24,420 nt of DNA, taken from a virus. The DNA lies in IMG/VR virus record IMGVR_UViG_3300044940_000075, positions 1 to 24,420 of that record. One strand, written 5' to 3'. A model generated the notes under the pieces. The model had not been told where the DNA came from. It worked only from the letters and a program-made list of their open reading frames with translations, and did no database searches. Made by a program: the position numbers and the translations under genes. This document shows positions 1 to 7,273 of this stretch, in pieces (the stretch's first letter is position 1; each line of letters begins with the position of its first letter).

Positions 1-174
1 GACGGTCGGGGCATAAACCTTGCTGGATTGGTTATCCGACGTTTCGCGCAGTGCGAAACCGTAGACGTTGCCTGTGCCGATCTGGCGCAGAGCACCTTTA
101 GCAACGCCGCCGGTGGGCGTGTTAATGACGACGCTGTCAGTATATTGCAGGTCGTCTCTGAGATAGATTGCCAT
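1..174 (-). CDS. Capsid decoration/cement protein, DUF2190-like (C-terminus cut by window edge)
   Basis: Only the first 58 codons lie in the window; the gene runs off the left edge. The start at 174 is preceded by AAGGAGG eight bases upstream. The protein begins MAIYLRDDLQYTD and has a VINTPTGGVAKG segment followed by a short glycine-rich turn, which fits the N-terminus of the small beta-rich DUF2190 proteins that decorate phage heads next to the major capsid gene. Position supports this: it follows terminases, portal and protease/scaffold in the same direction. The family call rests on this N-terminus and the context; the rest of the gene, and the expected major capsid gene downstream, are outside the window. 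Confidence 0.6.
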   Translation of the reverse strand, partial: MAIYLRDDLQYTDSVVINTPTGGVAKGALRQIGTGNVYGFALRETSDNQSSKVYAPTV

Positions 175-191
175 AGAGGCCTCCTTGTAGA

Positions 192-401
192 TTAAGATTT
201 GCGCCTTCGCGCTTGATCTCCTCCAGTCGGCACCTCTCCGGCATCGTTAACAATATACGGCATGTCGCTGCTACTGTCATCACTATTAGATGCGTTAACA
301 GCGACAGTGTCGCTCTGCACTGAGTTATCCATAGCGATATCGCTCAGTGTTATCAGATGCGCAGATAATACTCTACGCAGTCCTGTTTGATTGTCAATCA
401 T
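192..401 (-). CDS. Small acidic phage protein of unknown function between scaffold and decoration genes
   Basis: A 69-residue ORF that starts at 401 with a good ribosome binding site (AAGGAG about 8 bases before ATG). It lies 11 bases after the protease/scaffold gene and 17 bases before the decoration gene, all leftward, so it belongs to the head operon. The middle is rich in Ser, Asp and Asn (SNSDDSSSD), and the C-terminus ends in a basic RRRKS tail. I recognise no domain. Small proteins at this position may be head accessory proteins, but nothing in the sequence proves it. Confidence 0.55.
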   Translation of the reverse strand: MIDNQTGLRRVLSAHLITLSDIAMDNSVQSDTVAVNASNSDDSSSDMPYIVNDAGEVPTGGDQARRRKS

Positions 402-412
402 TGTTCACTCCT

Positions 413-1003
413 TCAGTTCTGCAGGTCAGGATCAATGTCAATGCCGTACGCGTTAGACGATCGGTTAACCCTGTCAGTTCCACCGAGCGCAGGAGCCTGC
501 GCAGGATTGGATTTCTGCTGCGGTTTATCCTCGCGCTTCTGGTTATCCGACGGATTGCCAGCCGCGGCTTCCCATATCTCGCGATATTCTGCAATAAACT
601 CGTCTGCGGATTTCTCAGGGTCATCACCCGGGACAAACCTGTCGATGCGCTTGTTAATCAGTGCCTGCAGGCCGGCTGGCAGAGTAGCAATCTTTTGCTG
701 CAGGACCGGGAAGGCCCTGTATTTAACAAGTTCTCTCTGCAGCTTCTCGGCTTCTGCAGCTTTATTTTGCAGCTCTTCAATCTTCGGCTTGTACTGTTCG
801 GTTAACTCCTCGCGAATCCTATTTTCGAGCTCAATCGCCCAAGCTTGGAACTCTTTATCGCCACCGACGTAGACAGTGCTGCCGTCGCGTCTAACCATTT
901 TGCGCCCCAGAAGCTCTTCTGGCGTGGTTATCTGCCAGATGTGCATGTTTCGCGATCTGAGTTCACGGACTAATTCCTCGAATGATACGTCTTTAAGGTT
1001 CAT
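413..1003 (-). CDS. Possible internally started scaffold protein (in frame, Nu3-like)
   Basis: Within the protease/scaffold gene, an in-frame ATG at 1001-1003 is preceded by GGAGAGG nine bases upstream, a better Shine-Dalgarno match than chance coding sequence usually gives. Starting here gives a 196-residue product, MNLKDVSFEEL..., with the coiled-coil and Gln/Pro-rich parts but without the protease domain. Lambda makes its scaffold Nu3 in just this way, from an internal start in the protease gene C. The site is visible; its use is inferred. Confidence 0.4.
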   Translation of the reverse strand: MNLKDVSFEELVRELRSRNMHIWQITTPEELLGRKMVRRDGSTVYVGGDKEFQAWAIELENRIREELTEQYKPKIEELQNKAAEAEKLQRELVKYRAFPVLQQKIATLPAGLQALINKRIDRFVPGDDPEKSADEFIAEYREIWEAAAGNPSDNQKREDKPQQKSNPAQAPALGGTDRVNRSSNAYGIDIDPDLQN

Positions 1004-1636
1004 TCTTGTTTTCCTCTCCGGTTGTTGTTGATATTCATACTCCTCGGCATATACGACACCAATTTGCCGCGCCTCGGCAAATGCAGGTCGCTGGTCTCTG
1101 CGCAGCAGTGCGATGCCGAGGACGTCAATGATCCTGCGAACAATCGCAATTCTCTTACTACCCTGCGCGTCCTCTGACTGTACTGTTACCTCAATTGAGA
1201 CATGAGGATAGTCGTCCGCCTGCGCTCGATGCTGCGGCGGCCAGTACGCGACAATCACTGCGTATGTTCGCCCGCCTGATCTGATAACAGACGCGCCTAA
1301 CACCTCTGCAAGACCCGGACGGTCTGCAGCTCTCGTTGACTCAGCGATCGTCTGCGCCTCAGTGTGTCCGCCGAATAGTTTCGTCCCGACTTTGATTGAC
1401 TCAACGAGCTGTATGATTGCATCTGCAGTCCATCGGATAACCCCACCAGATCGACCTCTATCAGTTATAACAGACGGCGTAGTATCGCCATCTGCTGCTA
1501 TGACGTATGCGCGAATCATCGGCTCACTATCGAGCCGCTTGATCTCAGCGAGACGATCAGCATCACACATTGCAATGATGTCGTCGCGTGTCAGGCTCAG
1601 TGTCTGTCTGCAGTGCAGTATGATTCGCCGGCTCAT
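413..1636 (-). CDS. Prohead protease/scaffold fusion
   Basis: A 407-residue protein whose ATG at 1636 overlaps the portal stop as ATGA, with GGAGG in the portal tail as ribosome binding site. Residues 1-200 look like a prohead maturation protease domain: a GTKLFGGHTEA segment carries a candidate catalytic His, and DYPHVSIEVTV supplies a second His/Ser pair. Residues about 265-310 are charged and helical (EELTEQYKPKIEELQNKAAEAEKL), typical of a scaffold coiled coil, and the tail is Gln/Pro/Ala rich. The protease is expected to cleave scaffold and head proteins during capsid maturation. Family and catalytic residues are inferred from position and domain layout. A Met at 1003 with its own upstream GGAGAGG may give a separate scaffold. 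Confidence 0.65.
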   Translation of the reverse strand: MSRRIILHCRQTLSLTRDDIIAMCDADRLAEIKRLDSEPMIRAYVIAADGDTTPSVITDRGRSGGVIRWTADAIIQLVESIKVGTKLFGGHTEAQTIAESTRAADRPGLAEVLGASVIRSGGRTYAVIVAYWPPQHRAQADDYPHVSIEVTVQSEDAQGSKRIAIVRRIIDVLGIALLRRDQRPAFAEARQIGVVYAEEYEYQQQPERKTRMNLKDVSFEELVRELRSRNMHIWQITTPEELLGRKMVRRDGSTVYVGGDKEFQAWAIELENRIREELTEQYKPKIEELQNKAAEAEKLQRELVKYRAFPVLQQKIATLPAGLQALINKRIDRFVPGDDPEKSADEFIAEYREIWEAAAGNPSDNQKREDKPQQKSNPAQAPALGGTDRVNRSSNAYGIDIDPDLQN

Positions 1637-2982
1637 TCATCGCCTCCGGATTGCAGTGATAGATTGCGAGTTATCAGATCAGCAAGCTGCACAGATTCGT
1701 TAACCGACCGGGCCGACTCAGCTTCATCCGCCTGTCGTTCGAGCTCAGGATCGATTCCGGGCACCTGTTCGCGCACAGTCTGCTTACTCACGACTCCTGC
1801 TTGATACAGAGGCAGCCATACGTCAGCAACGCGCTGGATCGATGATAGCATAATGACAGGTAGAGTAACGACGATGCTATCAGGTTGTAACTGCTCGCCT
1901 GTTTCCTGCATGTATAACCTGCAGGCTTTCATTGCGTGTTCGCGACATCCTGATTTCCATGCCTCGCGCTCTCGCGCTGTTGTTGCATTGATCAGCTCAT
2001 GCATATCGTCTGCAGTGGCCCTGTTACTCAGTAGCTCCGGGAAGCCCATGTAGTGCACAGGCACGCCAGTAACGCCTGAGATAATCTGCGCGCACATTGT
2101 GATCTCTCGCAGGATCGACTGGTTAGCCTGCCCGGAAGGTTCAGCGTAGGACATTGAGCCGGCCACGACGTAAAACTCGCCTCTGCTGTTATCGAGTCGA
2201 ACGTTAGGCGTACCGCGAGCCTGATCGCCGAACAGTGCCAGTCGTATCTGGTTAGCCGTTGCCTCGTCCTGCGCGGTTAACACTCTAACAGGGCGACCGT
2301 ATAACCTGTTATTGCCGCGTAAATCATCCATAGCTGCGGCGATTGCGTTGATCCTGTCCAGCACAAGGCCCGTTCGCGGGATCGTTGTGTGCATGCAGTA
2401 ACCCGATTGCTCGGCTGTGGCCCCAGCAGTTTTGATGTATGTCGCATTGTTACGATCGATCTCTACTGCCCGACCCGATGCGTCAGAAAACGATACAGCG
2501 CGAAACTCTTCACCGTCCTCTGGATCAGTGAGAATTGTATACTGCCACCTGATCCATGGCAGTGAGCGAGTCCTGATCTGGACATTGCCGTCATCGTCAC
2601 GTGTGACTGTGTTAATCAGGACTGCTCGACCCTCGAGCTCACTATCGCGCACCCATGCGAGACCACGACGCCCGCTAATCTGATTGTACGCAGCCCATCG
2701 CGTTAACCACTCGTTAGTCGCGGGGTCATCGCTGCGAACGTTGATGCCGTTGCCTGCGATCTGAGCTGCGCGAAAATCAACAATCTCCCGGACAAGACCT
2801 GACCCTCGTGTATCTATACCTGAGTATTGACGATAGAGTGCGCCGATGACTGATTCGTACGATGTCGATGTTCCACGCCCGAAGTCCGGCCCGGTTAACG
2901 CTTCAGCATAACCAGCGGCGTAAACCGTGATGCGTCTCATCACTGCATCACGTAACGCAGATATGATGCCCATGTTTCGCAT
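1633..2982 (-). CDS. Portal protein
   Basis: A 449-residue protein between large terminase and protease/scaffold, which is the standard portal position and near the usual length for siphovirus portals (roughly 400-550). The N-terminal part contains GSGLVREIVDFRAAQIAGNGINV, a portal-type segment, followed by mixed alpha/beta sequence and a long C-terminal helical part (residues about 290-400) suited to the stem and wing. Twelve subunits would form the ring at one capsid vertex through which terminase pumps DNA. The start at 2982 has no clear ribosome binding site; Met4 at 2973 is an alternative. The gap to the large terminase stop is 32 bases. Family choice is by context and overall pattern, not by a unique motif. 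Confidence 0.75.
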   Translation of the reverse strand: MRNMGIISALRDAVMRRITVYAAGYAEALTGPDFGRGTSTSYESVIGALYRQYSGIDTRGSGLVREIVDFRAAQIAGNGINVRSDDPATNEWLTRWAAYNQISGRRGLAWVRDSELEGRAVLINTVTRDDDGNVQIRTRSLPWIRWQYTILTDPEDGEEFRAVSFSDASGRAVEIDRNNATYIKTAGATAEQSGYCMHTTIPRTGLVLDRINAIAAAMDDLRGNNRLYGRPVRVLTAQDEATANQIRLALFGDQARGTPNVRLDNSRGEFYVVAGSMSYAEPSGQANQSILREITMCAQIISGVTGVPVHYMGFPELLSNRATADDMHELINATTAREREAWKSGCREHAMKACRLYMQETGEQLQPDSIVVTLPVIMLSSIQRVADVWLPLYQAGVVSKQTVREQVPGIDPELERQADEAESARSVNESVQLADLITRNLSLQSGGDE

Positions 2983-3014
2983 ATAATGTTATTCTGTCGG
3001 TTAACGCAAGCATT

Positions 3015-4361
3015 TTAATACGTCCCGACAATCGGAGCACTCGCGGCACTGTACCTCCGCCACAACTCAAACGCACCGGATACAGCATCGATCATGTCAT
3101 CATGCGCGCCGTCCGGGAACATGTGTGCCTCAGCGAGAAAATCATCGACGTTCGCACCGGGCAGCCTCAGCAGATAGACCCGCCCCTGTTCGACTAACGC
3201 TGACCACTGCTGTGCTCTTTGCACCTTGTCGCGTTCCGGTCTTACAGGCGTCCATGATCTGCCATATCTCGCGGCTAACCCCATGAGCTCATGCGACATT
3301 GCCTTGCCTGATGCCCCGCCCTCCTCTTCACCGCCGTGTATCACATAATCAGGATCATGCTCGATGCATGATCTCACCCATTCGCGAACAGTGGCCCACG
3401 TTGCCCGTCTTCGCTGGACATAGATGTAATAGTTAGTCGAGTCTGTGTATAACACTGCTGTTGCGGTATAATCAGGATCGCTTGATCGCAAACTGCGTTC
3501 AGTCGCTGCAAAGTCCCAGTAGCGGAAGGCCCGCAAACCACGTGGGATTGAATCAACAAACTGAAACCATTGCCGATTAAGAACGAGACCTGACCCCTCT
3601 GCTATGTCCCAGTCGCCATATTTCAGTCGTTGACGCTGTACATAAGGCAGCATGTCCAGATTGCGTCTGTACTCGTCGGTTAACGCTGGGTTATCCGCCC
3701 ACGACATTGGAATATATGTCCTCGACCATGCACCGTCTTCGTGTGACTCGCATTCGACCTCTGATCCGTCCTCGGCTCGTCTGAACCATCGTAGCTCACC
3801 CGGTTTAGCTGGGTTCGGATAACGCCGATCGACCCATGGAGCCCACCTGCGCTTAACCCACTCGCTGCCGGGGTTAGACGATGCAACGACTCGCGTTCTG
3901 ATGCCCGATCCGCGAACAGTGCGAACGCGGCTGAACATGTACAGATACTGCTCCTCCTCAAAATGACTTAACTCATCAAAGCCGATGTACTGCAACTGTG
4001 AGCCCTGATAACGATAATAGTCGTAACGGTTAGCCATGTGGAGGAATCTTATTGTCTCGCCGTTGCGGAACGTCCAGATGTGCTTTGACTCATTATATGT
4101 ACCGCCGGCATACGGATACCAGTCGCGAGATACTGCAATAAGCCCGTCTGCTCCCTCAAGCTCTGGATATGTGCGTCTAACCAGTGCGGCGTTATAACCG
4201 CGCTTGCCGAGCTCAAGCATCGCGCCGATAACCAAACATAGTGACTTACCACCGCCCGCCGCTCCGCCGATAAGAGTCTCGTACGCAGACGTTCGCAGGA
4301 ATTCTGCCTGCGCGTTATTGATCGGTCGGAATATTCTTACTCGACTTTGTGCTGCTATCAT
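3015..4361 (-). CDS. terL: Terminase large subunit (packaging ATPase and nuclease)
   Basis: The motor that drives DNA into the prohead and cuts the concatemer. The 448-residue length is normal. The ATPase domain carries Walker A GGAAGGGKS at residues 32-40 and Walker B with catalytic acid in YIGFDELSHF (Asp129-Glu130), followed by the VVASSNPGS coupling segment. The nuclease half shows an acidic cluster beginning RYWDFAATE near residue 283 and a late HDDMIDAVSGA segment, both expected of the RNase H-like nuclease. The start at 4361 has AAGGTG as ribosome binding site. The gene immediately upstream is not the small terminase but an inserted ORF, and the ribosome binding site lies just beyond the left copy of an 18-bp repeat, so insertion left this gene intact. 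Confidence 0.95.
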   Translation of the reverse strand: MIAAQSRVRIFRPINNAQAEFLRTSAYETLIGGAAGGGKSLCLVIGAMLELGKRGYNAALVRRTYPELEGADGLIAVSRDWYPYAGGTYNESKHIWTFRNGETIRFLHMANRYDYYRYQGSQLQYIGFDELSHFEEEQYLYMFSRVRTVRGSGIRTRVVASSNPGSEWVKRRWAPWVDRRYPNPAKPGELRWFRRAEDGSEVECESHEDGAWSRTYIPMSWADNPALTDEYRRNLDMLPYVQRQRLKYGDWDIAEGSGLVLNRQWFQFVDSIPRGLRAFRYWDFAATERSLRSSDPDYTATAVLYTDSTNYYIYVQRRRATWATVREWVRSCIEHDPDYVIHGGEEEGGASGKAMSHELMGLAARYGRSWTPVRPERDKVQRAQQWSALVEQGRVYLLRLPGANVDDFLAEAHMFPDGAHDDMIDAVSGAFELWRRYSAASAPIVGTY

Positions 4362-4370
4362 TAAGCACCT

Positions 4371-4388
4371 TATCGTTAGGCGACGTCA
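4371..4388. repeat. 18-bp direct repeat, left copy, flanking the inserted gene
   Basis: TATCGTTAGGCGACGTCA, identical to 5060-5077 in the same orientation. The stop codon of the inserted gene falls within this copy, and the large-terminase ribosome binding site and ATG begin just beyond it. Confidence 0.9.
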
Positions 4389-5047
4389 ACAATGGCCCGG
4401 GCAGTGCGCGCCAGCAAGCGGGCAAACGTCTCGCGCTCCATCAAATGGCCCTTCGCCGCCGTTGTGATGGCGCGATCGAACTGAGCTTCAAGCTGCTGGC
4501 GAACGTCGTAATGCCCTTCGACCGAGCCCTGGCAGAGATAGGTGCCCAGGATTTCCGCCGCCTTTGCGAGGTGGTACTGCGTCATCAGCTCCCAGGCAGG
4601 ACGTGCGTCCTTTCGACGCTCAGCCTCCTCAAGGAACTCAGGCTCTCGTTCGCGCTGCTTTTCTCGAAGTTTCGCAACGCCTGACTGTACCCCGTCGAGA
4701 TCTTCCCACCCTTGTTTTCGCAGAAGCCTGATCCAGATATCCATAACCGTTGAACTGACTTCATCACCCCAGTTGGCCGAATCGTGGTAAAGGGATTGCG
4801 TATTAAATGCTGATAGCAACCTCCGAACATCAGGGTTCCGATCGCCCAACACCCCCAGACAACCGATGCGGACCAATTCAGACGCCTTCTGTAGCGGCTT
4901 GTCCGGAAGCGGCAGTGCCCTCGCCATCTGGAACGCCTCAGCCGCGGCTGTACGCAGCGCGTCCGTGTCATCCGATTCCAACAGGGCAAAAACACGTAAT
5001 TCAAGGGCATTCGCAAGAAAGCGCATATTATCGTGCTCCGTTATCAT
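4376..5047 (-). CDS. Inserted helical protein of unknown function between the terminase genes
   Basis: A 223-residue protein starting MITEHDNMRFLANALELRVFALLESDD by frame; Met8 at 5026 is the other possible start and may be better, because the recognisable helical sequence begins there. Neither has a strong ribosome binding site. The sequence is almost all amphipathic helix (ALRTAAAEAFQMARALPLP, GVAKLREKQREREPEFLEEA), with no membrane segment or catalytic motif I recognise; a helical-repeat fold is possible. It lies exactly between two copies of an 18-bp direct repeat, in a place where small and large terminase are normally adjacent. Its sequence looks unlike its neighbours: it has no GTTAAC palindrome and uses more GC-ending codons. 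I read it as a recently acquired passenger gene. Function unknown. Confidence 0.7.
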   Translation of the reverse strand: MITEHDNMRFLANALELRVFALLESDDTDALRTAAAEAFQMARALPLPDKPLQKASELVRIGCLGVLGDRNPDVRRLLSAFNTQSLYHDSANWGDEVSSTVMDIWIRLLRKQGWEDLDGVQSGVAKLREKQREREPEFLEEAERRKDARPAWELMTQYHLAKAAEILGTYLCQGSVEGHYDVRQQLEAQFDRAITTAAKGHLMERETFARLLARTARAIVDVA

Positions 5048-5687
5048 TGACCTGTATCCTATCGTTAGGCGACGTCATGATAATCACCGACGACCCTGCT
5101 TGCTGCGGCTCATCTGTGATCATGCCGGTTAACCTCAGGACGTGTTCACGCGCCTTACTCTTACTGTCGAGTGTGATGTTAACGCGCTCACGTGTGCCGT
5201 GTGGAGTCTCGATGCGCTCCACGCTGATCGACTGGATCGGGCCGCCTGCAGCTCGCACGCGCTTAATATCGATTCGGCCTGATTGATCGAGATATTGCGA
5301 TATATCACTGCTCAATGTCTCATCCAGTGATCTGATGACGAGCTCGCGCAGACGTGCTCTGCGAGCATTGATCGCTCTGTCTGTCTCCTCGTCGATTATG
5401 CGCTGGATGTTAGGATCTCTTAACAACTTAGATGCACTGACTGCAGCACCTCTGCGATCCGCGTCAGGGTACGCAACGCAGTATGCGCGCGTCGCGTTAT
5501 AGTCCTTGAGATACTCGATAATAAATGTTCTGCGGCGCAGGTTGATGCTCTCAGGCCAATCGATGACATGCTCTGCATCTGACTGTTGATCTGTTGCAGA
5601 TTGATCATGTGATTGCTCGACTGATCTACGAGTAGATTTTTTTTTGACTGGTGGTTTGACTGATTTTTTCAGTTTTGCGTCGGCCAT
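5028..5687 (-). CDS. terS: Terminase small subunit (C-terminus replaced by insertion)
   Basis: The DNA-recognition subunit of the packaging terminase. From Met at 5687 it is 219 residues: a Lys-rich head (KLKKSVKPPVKKKSTRR), then a helix-turn-helix region typical of the family, INLRRRTFIIEYLKDYNATRAY followed by SKLLRDPNIQRII. The frame is open further upstream to 5765, but that part overlaps the terminator hairpin and the promoter, so the start at 5687 is preferred even though no ribosome binding site precedes it. The last ten residues (RIQVNDNGAR) come from inserted DNA. Removing the insert and one repeat copy restores an in-frame tail of about 18 residues ending inside terL. Confidence 0.85.
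   Translation of the reverse strand: MADAKLKKSVKPPVKKKSTRRSVEQSHDQSATDQQSDAEHVIDWPESINLRRRTFIIEYLKDYNATRAYCVAYPDADRRGAAVSASKLLRDPNIQRIIDEETDRAINARRARLRELVIRSLDETLSSDISQYLDQSGRIDIKRVRAAGGPIQSISVERIETPHGTRERVNITLDSKSKAREHVLRLTGMITDEPQQAGSSVIIMTSPNDRIQVNDNGAR
5060..5077. repeat. 18-bp direct repeat, right copy, flanking the inserted gene
   Basis: Identical to 4371-4388. It lies in the small-terminase reading frame, encoding part of TSPND. Similarity between the two flanks continues weakly into the following AATGATA start-codon region on the minus strand. Confidence 0.9.
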
Positions 5688-5694
5688 CGCGGTT

Positions 5695-5723
5695 ATAATA
5701 CATGGACGACCAGATTCTGTCAA
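5695..5723 (-). promoter_or_regulatory. Strong sigma70-type promoter for the head operon
   Basis: On the minus strand TTGACA (5723-5718) is followed by a 17-base spacer and TATTAT (5700-5695): a perfect -35 box and a 5/6 -10 box. The expected transcription start, around 5688, is at or within a base or two of the small-terminase ATG at 5687, so the message would be leaderless or nearly so. It lies just downstream of the early-operon terminator, consistent with a separate transcription unit for late genes. Confidence 0.75.
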
Positions 5724-5745
5724 CAATTGTGCGCCGCACACAAAC

Positions 5746-5782
5746 AAAAAGGCCTGCAGTCTCAATCAGCACTGCAGGCCTT
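5746..5782 (-). terminator. Intrinsic terminator ending the leftward early operon
   Basis: Perfect 12-bp stem AAGGCCTGCAGT/ACTGCAGGCCTT (5749-5760 with 5771-5782) and a 10-base loop. Read leftward it is followed by a T-rich tract (TTTTTGTTTG). It lies 22 bases after the last early gene and before the head promoter. Confidence 0.85.
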
Positions 5783-5804
5783 GCGCTGTCTGCAATACTA
5801 TCGA

Positions 5805-5972
5805 TTATCCGTCAATCTCAACCTCGACAATCGCGTAGTAATTCGGTGTGTATATCCCGTCCTCTCTATCTGAGGCCTCGTATGCAGCAAGCTTCTGAAT
5901 CGCCTCTTCGTATGTCGTGCAATCCTCGATAGGATTGCCTGCCTCTCTGTCCTGAATCTGATATACGATCAT
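5805..5972 (-). CDS. Small conserved-looking phage protein, unknown function
   Basis: A 55-residue protein, MIVYQIQDREAGNPIEDC..., starting at 5972. A GGAGG ribosome binding site sits upstream of the ATG, so this start is preferred over a long upstream extension lacking one. The sequence alternates strand and helix with a central TYEEAIQKLAAYEASDRE helix and an acidic C-terminus. Short proteins of this style (DREAGN..., then YTPNYYAIVE) are common in early regions of many phages, but I know of no assigned function. It is the last gene before the intrinsic terminator. Confidence 0.75.
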   Translation of the reverse strand: MIVYQIQDREAGNPIEDCTTYEEAIQKLAAYEASDREDGIYTPNYYAIVEVEIDG

Positions 5973-6024
5973 TTTATTTTCCTCCGATTTGATTTTTGCG
6001 TTTGCGCCTGCGGGCGGTGTGCTG

Positions 6025-6432
6025 TCAACGATGCTTCGGAACCTCGACGATCGGGCCATACTCGCGAACATATCGCAGCAGCTCGTCCTCATCATGCCAT
6101 TCTGTCGGTATTGGCTCTCCCTGCAGGTCCTGATACTGACTGCCGGGGGGGTATACAAGAGCAATCGTCTCCTCGCCCGTTTGACCGCCGCGGATCGGGC
6201 CGGTCTGCGCGAGCAGTGTCTGCTCATCGACTGTCTCGATATATCCAGCAGCAAGCAGCAGCTCGTTGTCTGTCATGCCCGGCTGCCACGCGTTGTTCAG
6301 AGCATCGTTCAGCCATTTGTCGCGCTGCTCCTCGTCTTGATAGATGTAGCGCTCAGTATGCGTAGCGATCTCACGCACGCGCTCGATTTGTGCTTCGTAG
6401 GCCTCGTTGCTGATTGTTTTGTTCGTCGTCAT
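6025..6432 (-). CDS. Acidic hypothetical phage protein
   Basis: 135 residues from the ATG at 6432, which has GAGGAGG about ten bases upstream; the frame is open back to 6492, but the upstream part overlaps the promoter. The protein is acidic and mostly helical in its first half (EAYEAQIERVREIATHTERYIYQDEEQRDKW), followed by a short Gly/Pro-rich loop region and a last helix DEDELLRYVREYG. No known domain. It is the first gene after an internal promoter at 6464-6492 and is followed 52 bases later by the 55-residue gene. Confidence 0.7.
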   Translation of the reverse strand: MTTNKTISNEAYEAQIERVREIATHTERYIYQDEEQRDKWLNDALNNAWQPGMTDNELLLAAGYIETVDEQTLLAQTGPIRGGQTGEETIALVYPPGSQYQDLQGEPIPTEWHDEDELLRYVREYGPIVEVPKHR

Positions 6433-6463
6433 GGTCGTTACCTCCTCAACCCAATCTACATAT

Positions 6464-6492
6464 AATATACGACAATCGCAAAAATTATTCAA
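6464..6492 (-). promoter_or_regulatory. Leftward promoter within the early block
   Basis: Minus strand TTGAAT (6492-6487), a 17-base spacer, then TATATT (6469-6464), with 5/6 match at the -10 box. It lies in the gap after the NinB-like gene and drives the two small genes at 6432 and 5972. The 64 bases between it and the preceding gene are AT-rich and hold only a short hairpin at 6540-6556. Confidence 0.6.
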
Positions 6493-6556
6493 GCATTTTT
6501 TCTTCTCAAAGCCCGCCCGAACACTAATTTTTTTACATTTTGAGACTGTGTCTCAA

Positions 6557-6967
6557 TTAGACCCCGGACTGGTAATCTCCCGGGGATTGCAGCACAATCC
6601 CGTGATGCACCGCAGCCCAGCGCCGAACGCGCTCATAATACTCCTCAGCGTCTGCTGTGGTCATCTCGCTCGTTCTAACGATTCGCGGCGGAGCGAGAGG
6701 ATTGTCAGCATATTCGCGAGAGTGCTCAGACAGCAATATCTCATGCATCTCCGCATCAGAATATCCGAATTCCGCAGCCAGAGGTCTAACGATACAGGAC
6801 CAGTAATATCTGTTCTGTGCGACACTCCTGACTCGCTCAGTACTGACGACGACATGCACACGCCTGCCGGTTAACGTTTTGAGGCGGTTAACGACACTGG
6901 CATCTTCAGGGACAATCTCGCCTGCATCGTTAACCACCGCAGAGAATGTTATCGATCTCCTGCTCAT
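6557..6967 (-). CDS. NinB/Orf-like recombination protein
   Basis: 136 residues starting at 6967, with GGGGAGG seven bases upstream and the HNH stop codon touching its start. The central segment RSVAQNRYYWSCIVRPLAAEFGYSDAEMHEILL matches the pattern of the NinB (lambda Orf) group of phage recombination mediators, which bind single-stranded DNA and SSB. The C-terminal TTADAEEYYERVRRWAAVHHGIVL is also typical of these and related small phage recombination proteins. The window has an SSB gene that would be the natural partner. The family call is from pattern memory, so moderate; a generic phage protein of the same fold is the alternative. Confidence 0.5.
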   Translation of the reverse strand: MSRRSITFSAVVNDAGEIVPEDASVVNRLKTLTGRRVHVVVSTERVRSVAQNRYYWSCIVRPLAAEFGYSDAEMHEILLSEHSREYADNPLAPPRIVRTSEMTTADAEEYYERVRRWAAVHHGIVLQSPGDYQSGV

Positions 6968-7273
6968 CTATACCTCCCCGTATAACCACAGCAACCGATC
7001 CGCATATTCTGCCAGTGCCCGACTGCGCAGCCAACGGACACGATCCGCCAACGTTTTGTTGCGATCATAATCTGCATGGCACACCCGGCACAGGGTTATA
7101 ATGTTATCCGCATCCGCAGGATCGTATCGCACCAGCGCAACGTTGCGCGGGAGCAGGTGCGCTCCATCCAGCATCACAACTGCACCACGCGCACCGCAAG
7201 ACTGACAGGTATAACCATCGCGCTTCTTAGCTGAGCGTATCGCAGCACTGATTCTGCGCGAGCGATTGTTCAT
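6968..7273 (-). CDS. HNH endonuclease
   Basis: A 101-residue protein with the complete small-HNH pattern: Cys23-x2-Cys26 (TCQSC), then GAHLLPRN with catalytic His39, then NIITLCRVCHADYD with Asn57, Cys62, Cys65 and His66. The four cysteines should bind zinc and the His-Asn-His set bind the metal and cut DNA. Small free-standing HNH proteins in phages act in packaging, recombination or as homing nucleases; here it lies in the early block rather than beside terminase, so a replication/recombination or homing role is more likely. It overlaps the preceding octapeptide-repeat gene by 47 bases and abuts the NinB-like gene. Confidence 0.85.
   Translation of the reverse strand: MNNRSRRISAAIRSAKKRDGYTCQSCGARGAVVMLDGAHLLPRNVALVRYDPADADNIITLCRVCHADYDRNKTLADRVRWLRSRALAEYADRLLWLYGEV

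Noticed and set aside
387-872. Long plus-strand frames across the head genes (and similar ones over the tape measure at 20830-21744).
   Set aside because: They are opposite-strand shadows of well-supported genes, with Ser/Leu-rich low-complexity translations and no ribosome binding sites.
4371-5077. The repeats contain GTTAGGC/GCCTAAC, which matches integron attC core boxes, with the stop codon in the box as in cassettes.
   Set aside because: No attC-type second pair of boxes or hairpin lies beside either copy, and the orientation at the 5' junction is wrong for a cassette. A match to a degenerate 7-mer is weak evidence.
6540-6556. Hairpin TTGAGAC-TGT-GTCTCAA after the NinB-like gene as a terminator.
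   Set aside because: No T-tract follows it on either strand (an A-run follows leftward), so it is not an intrinsic terminator by sequence.
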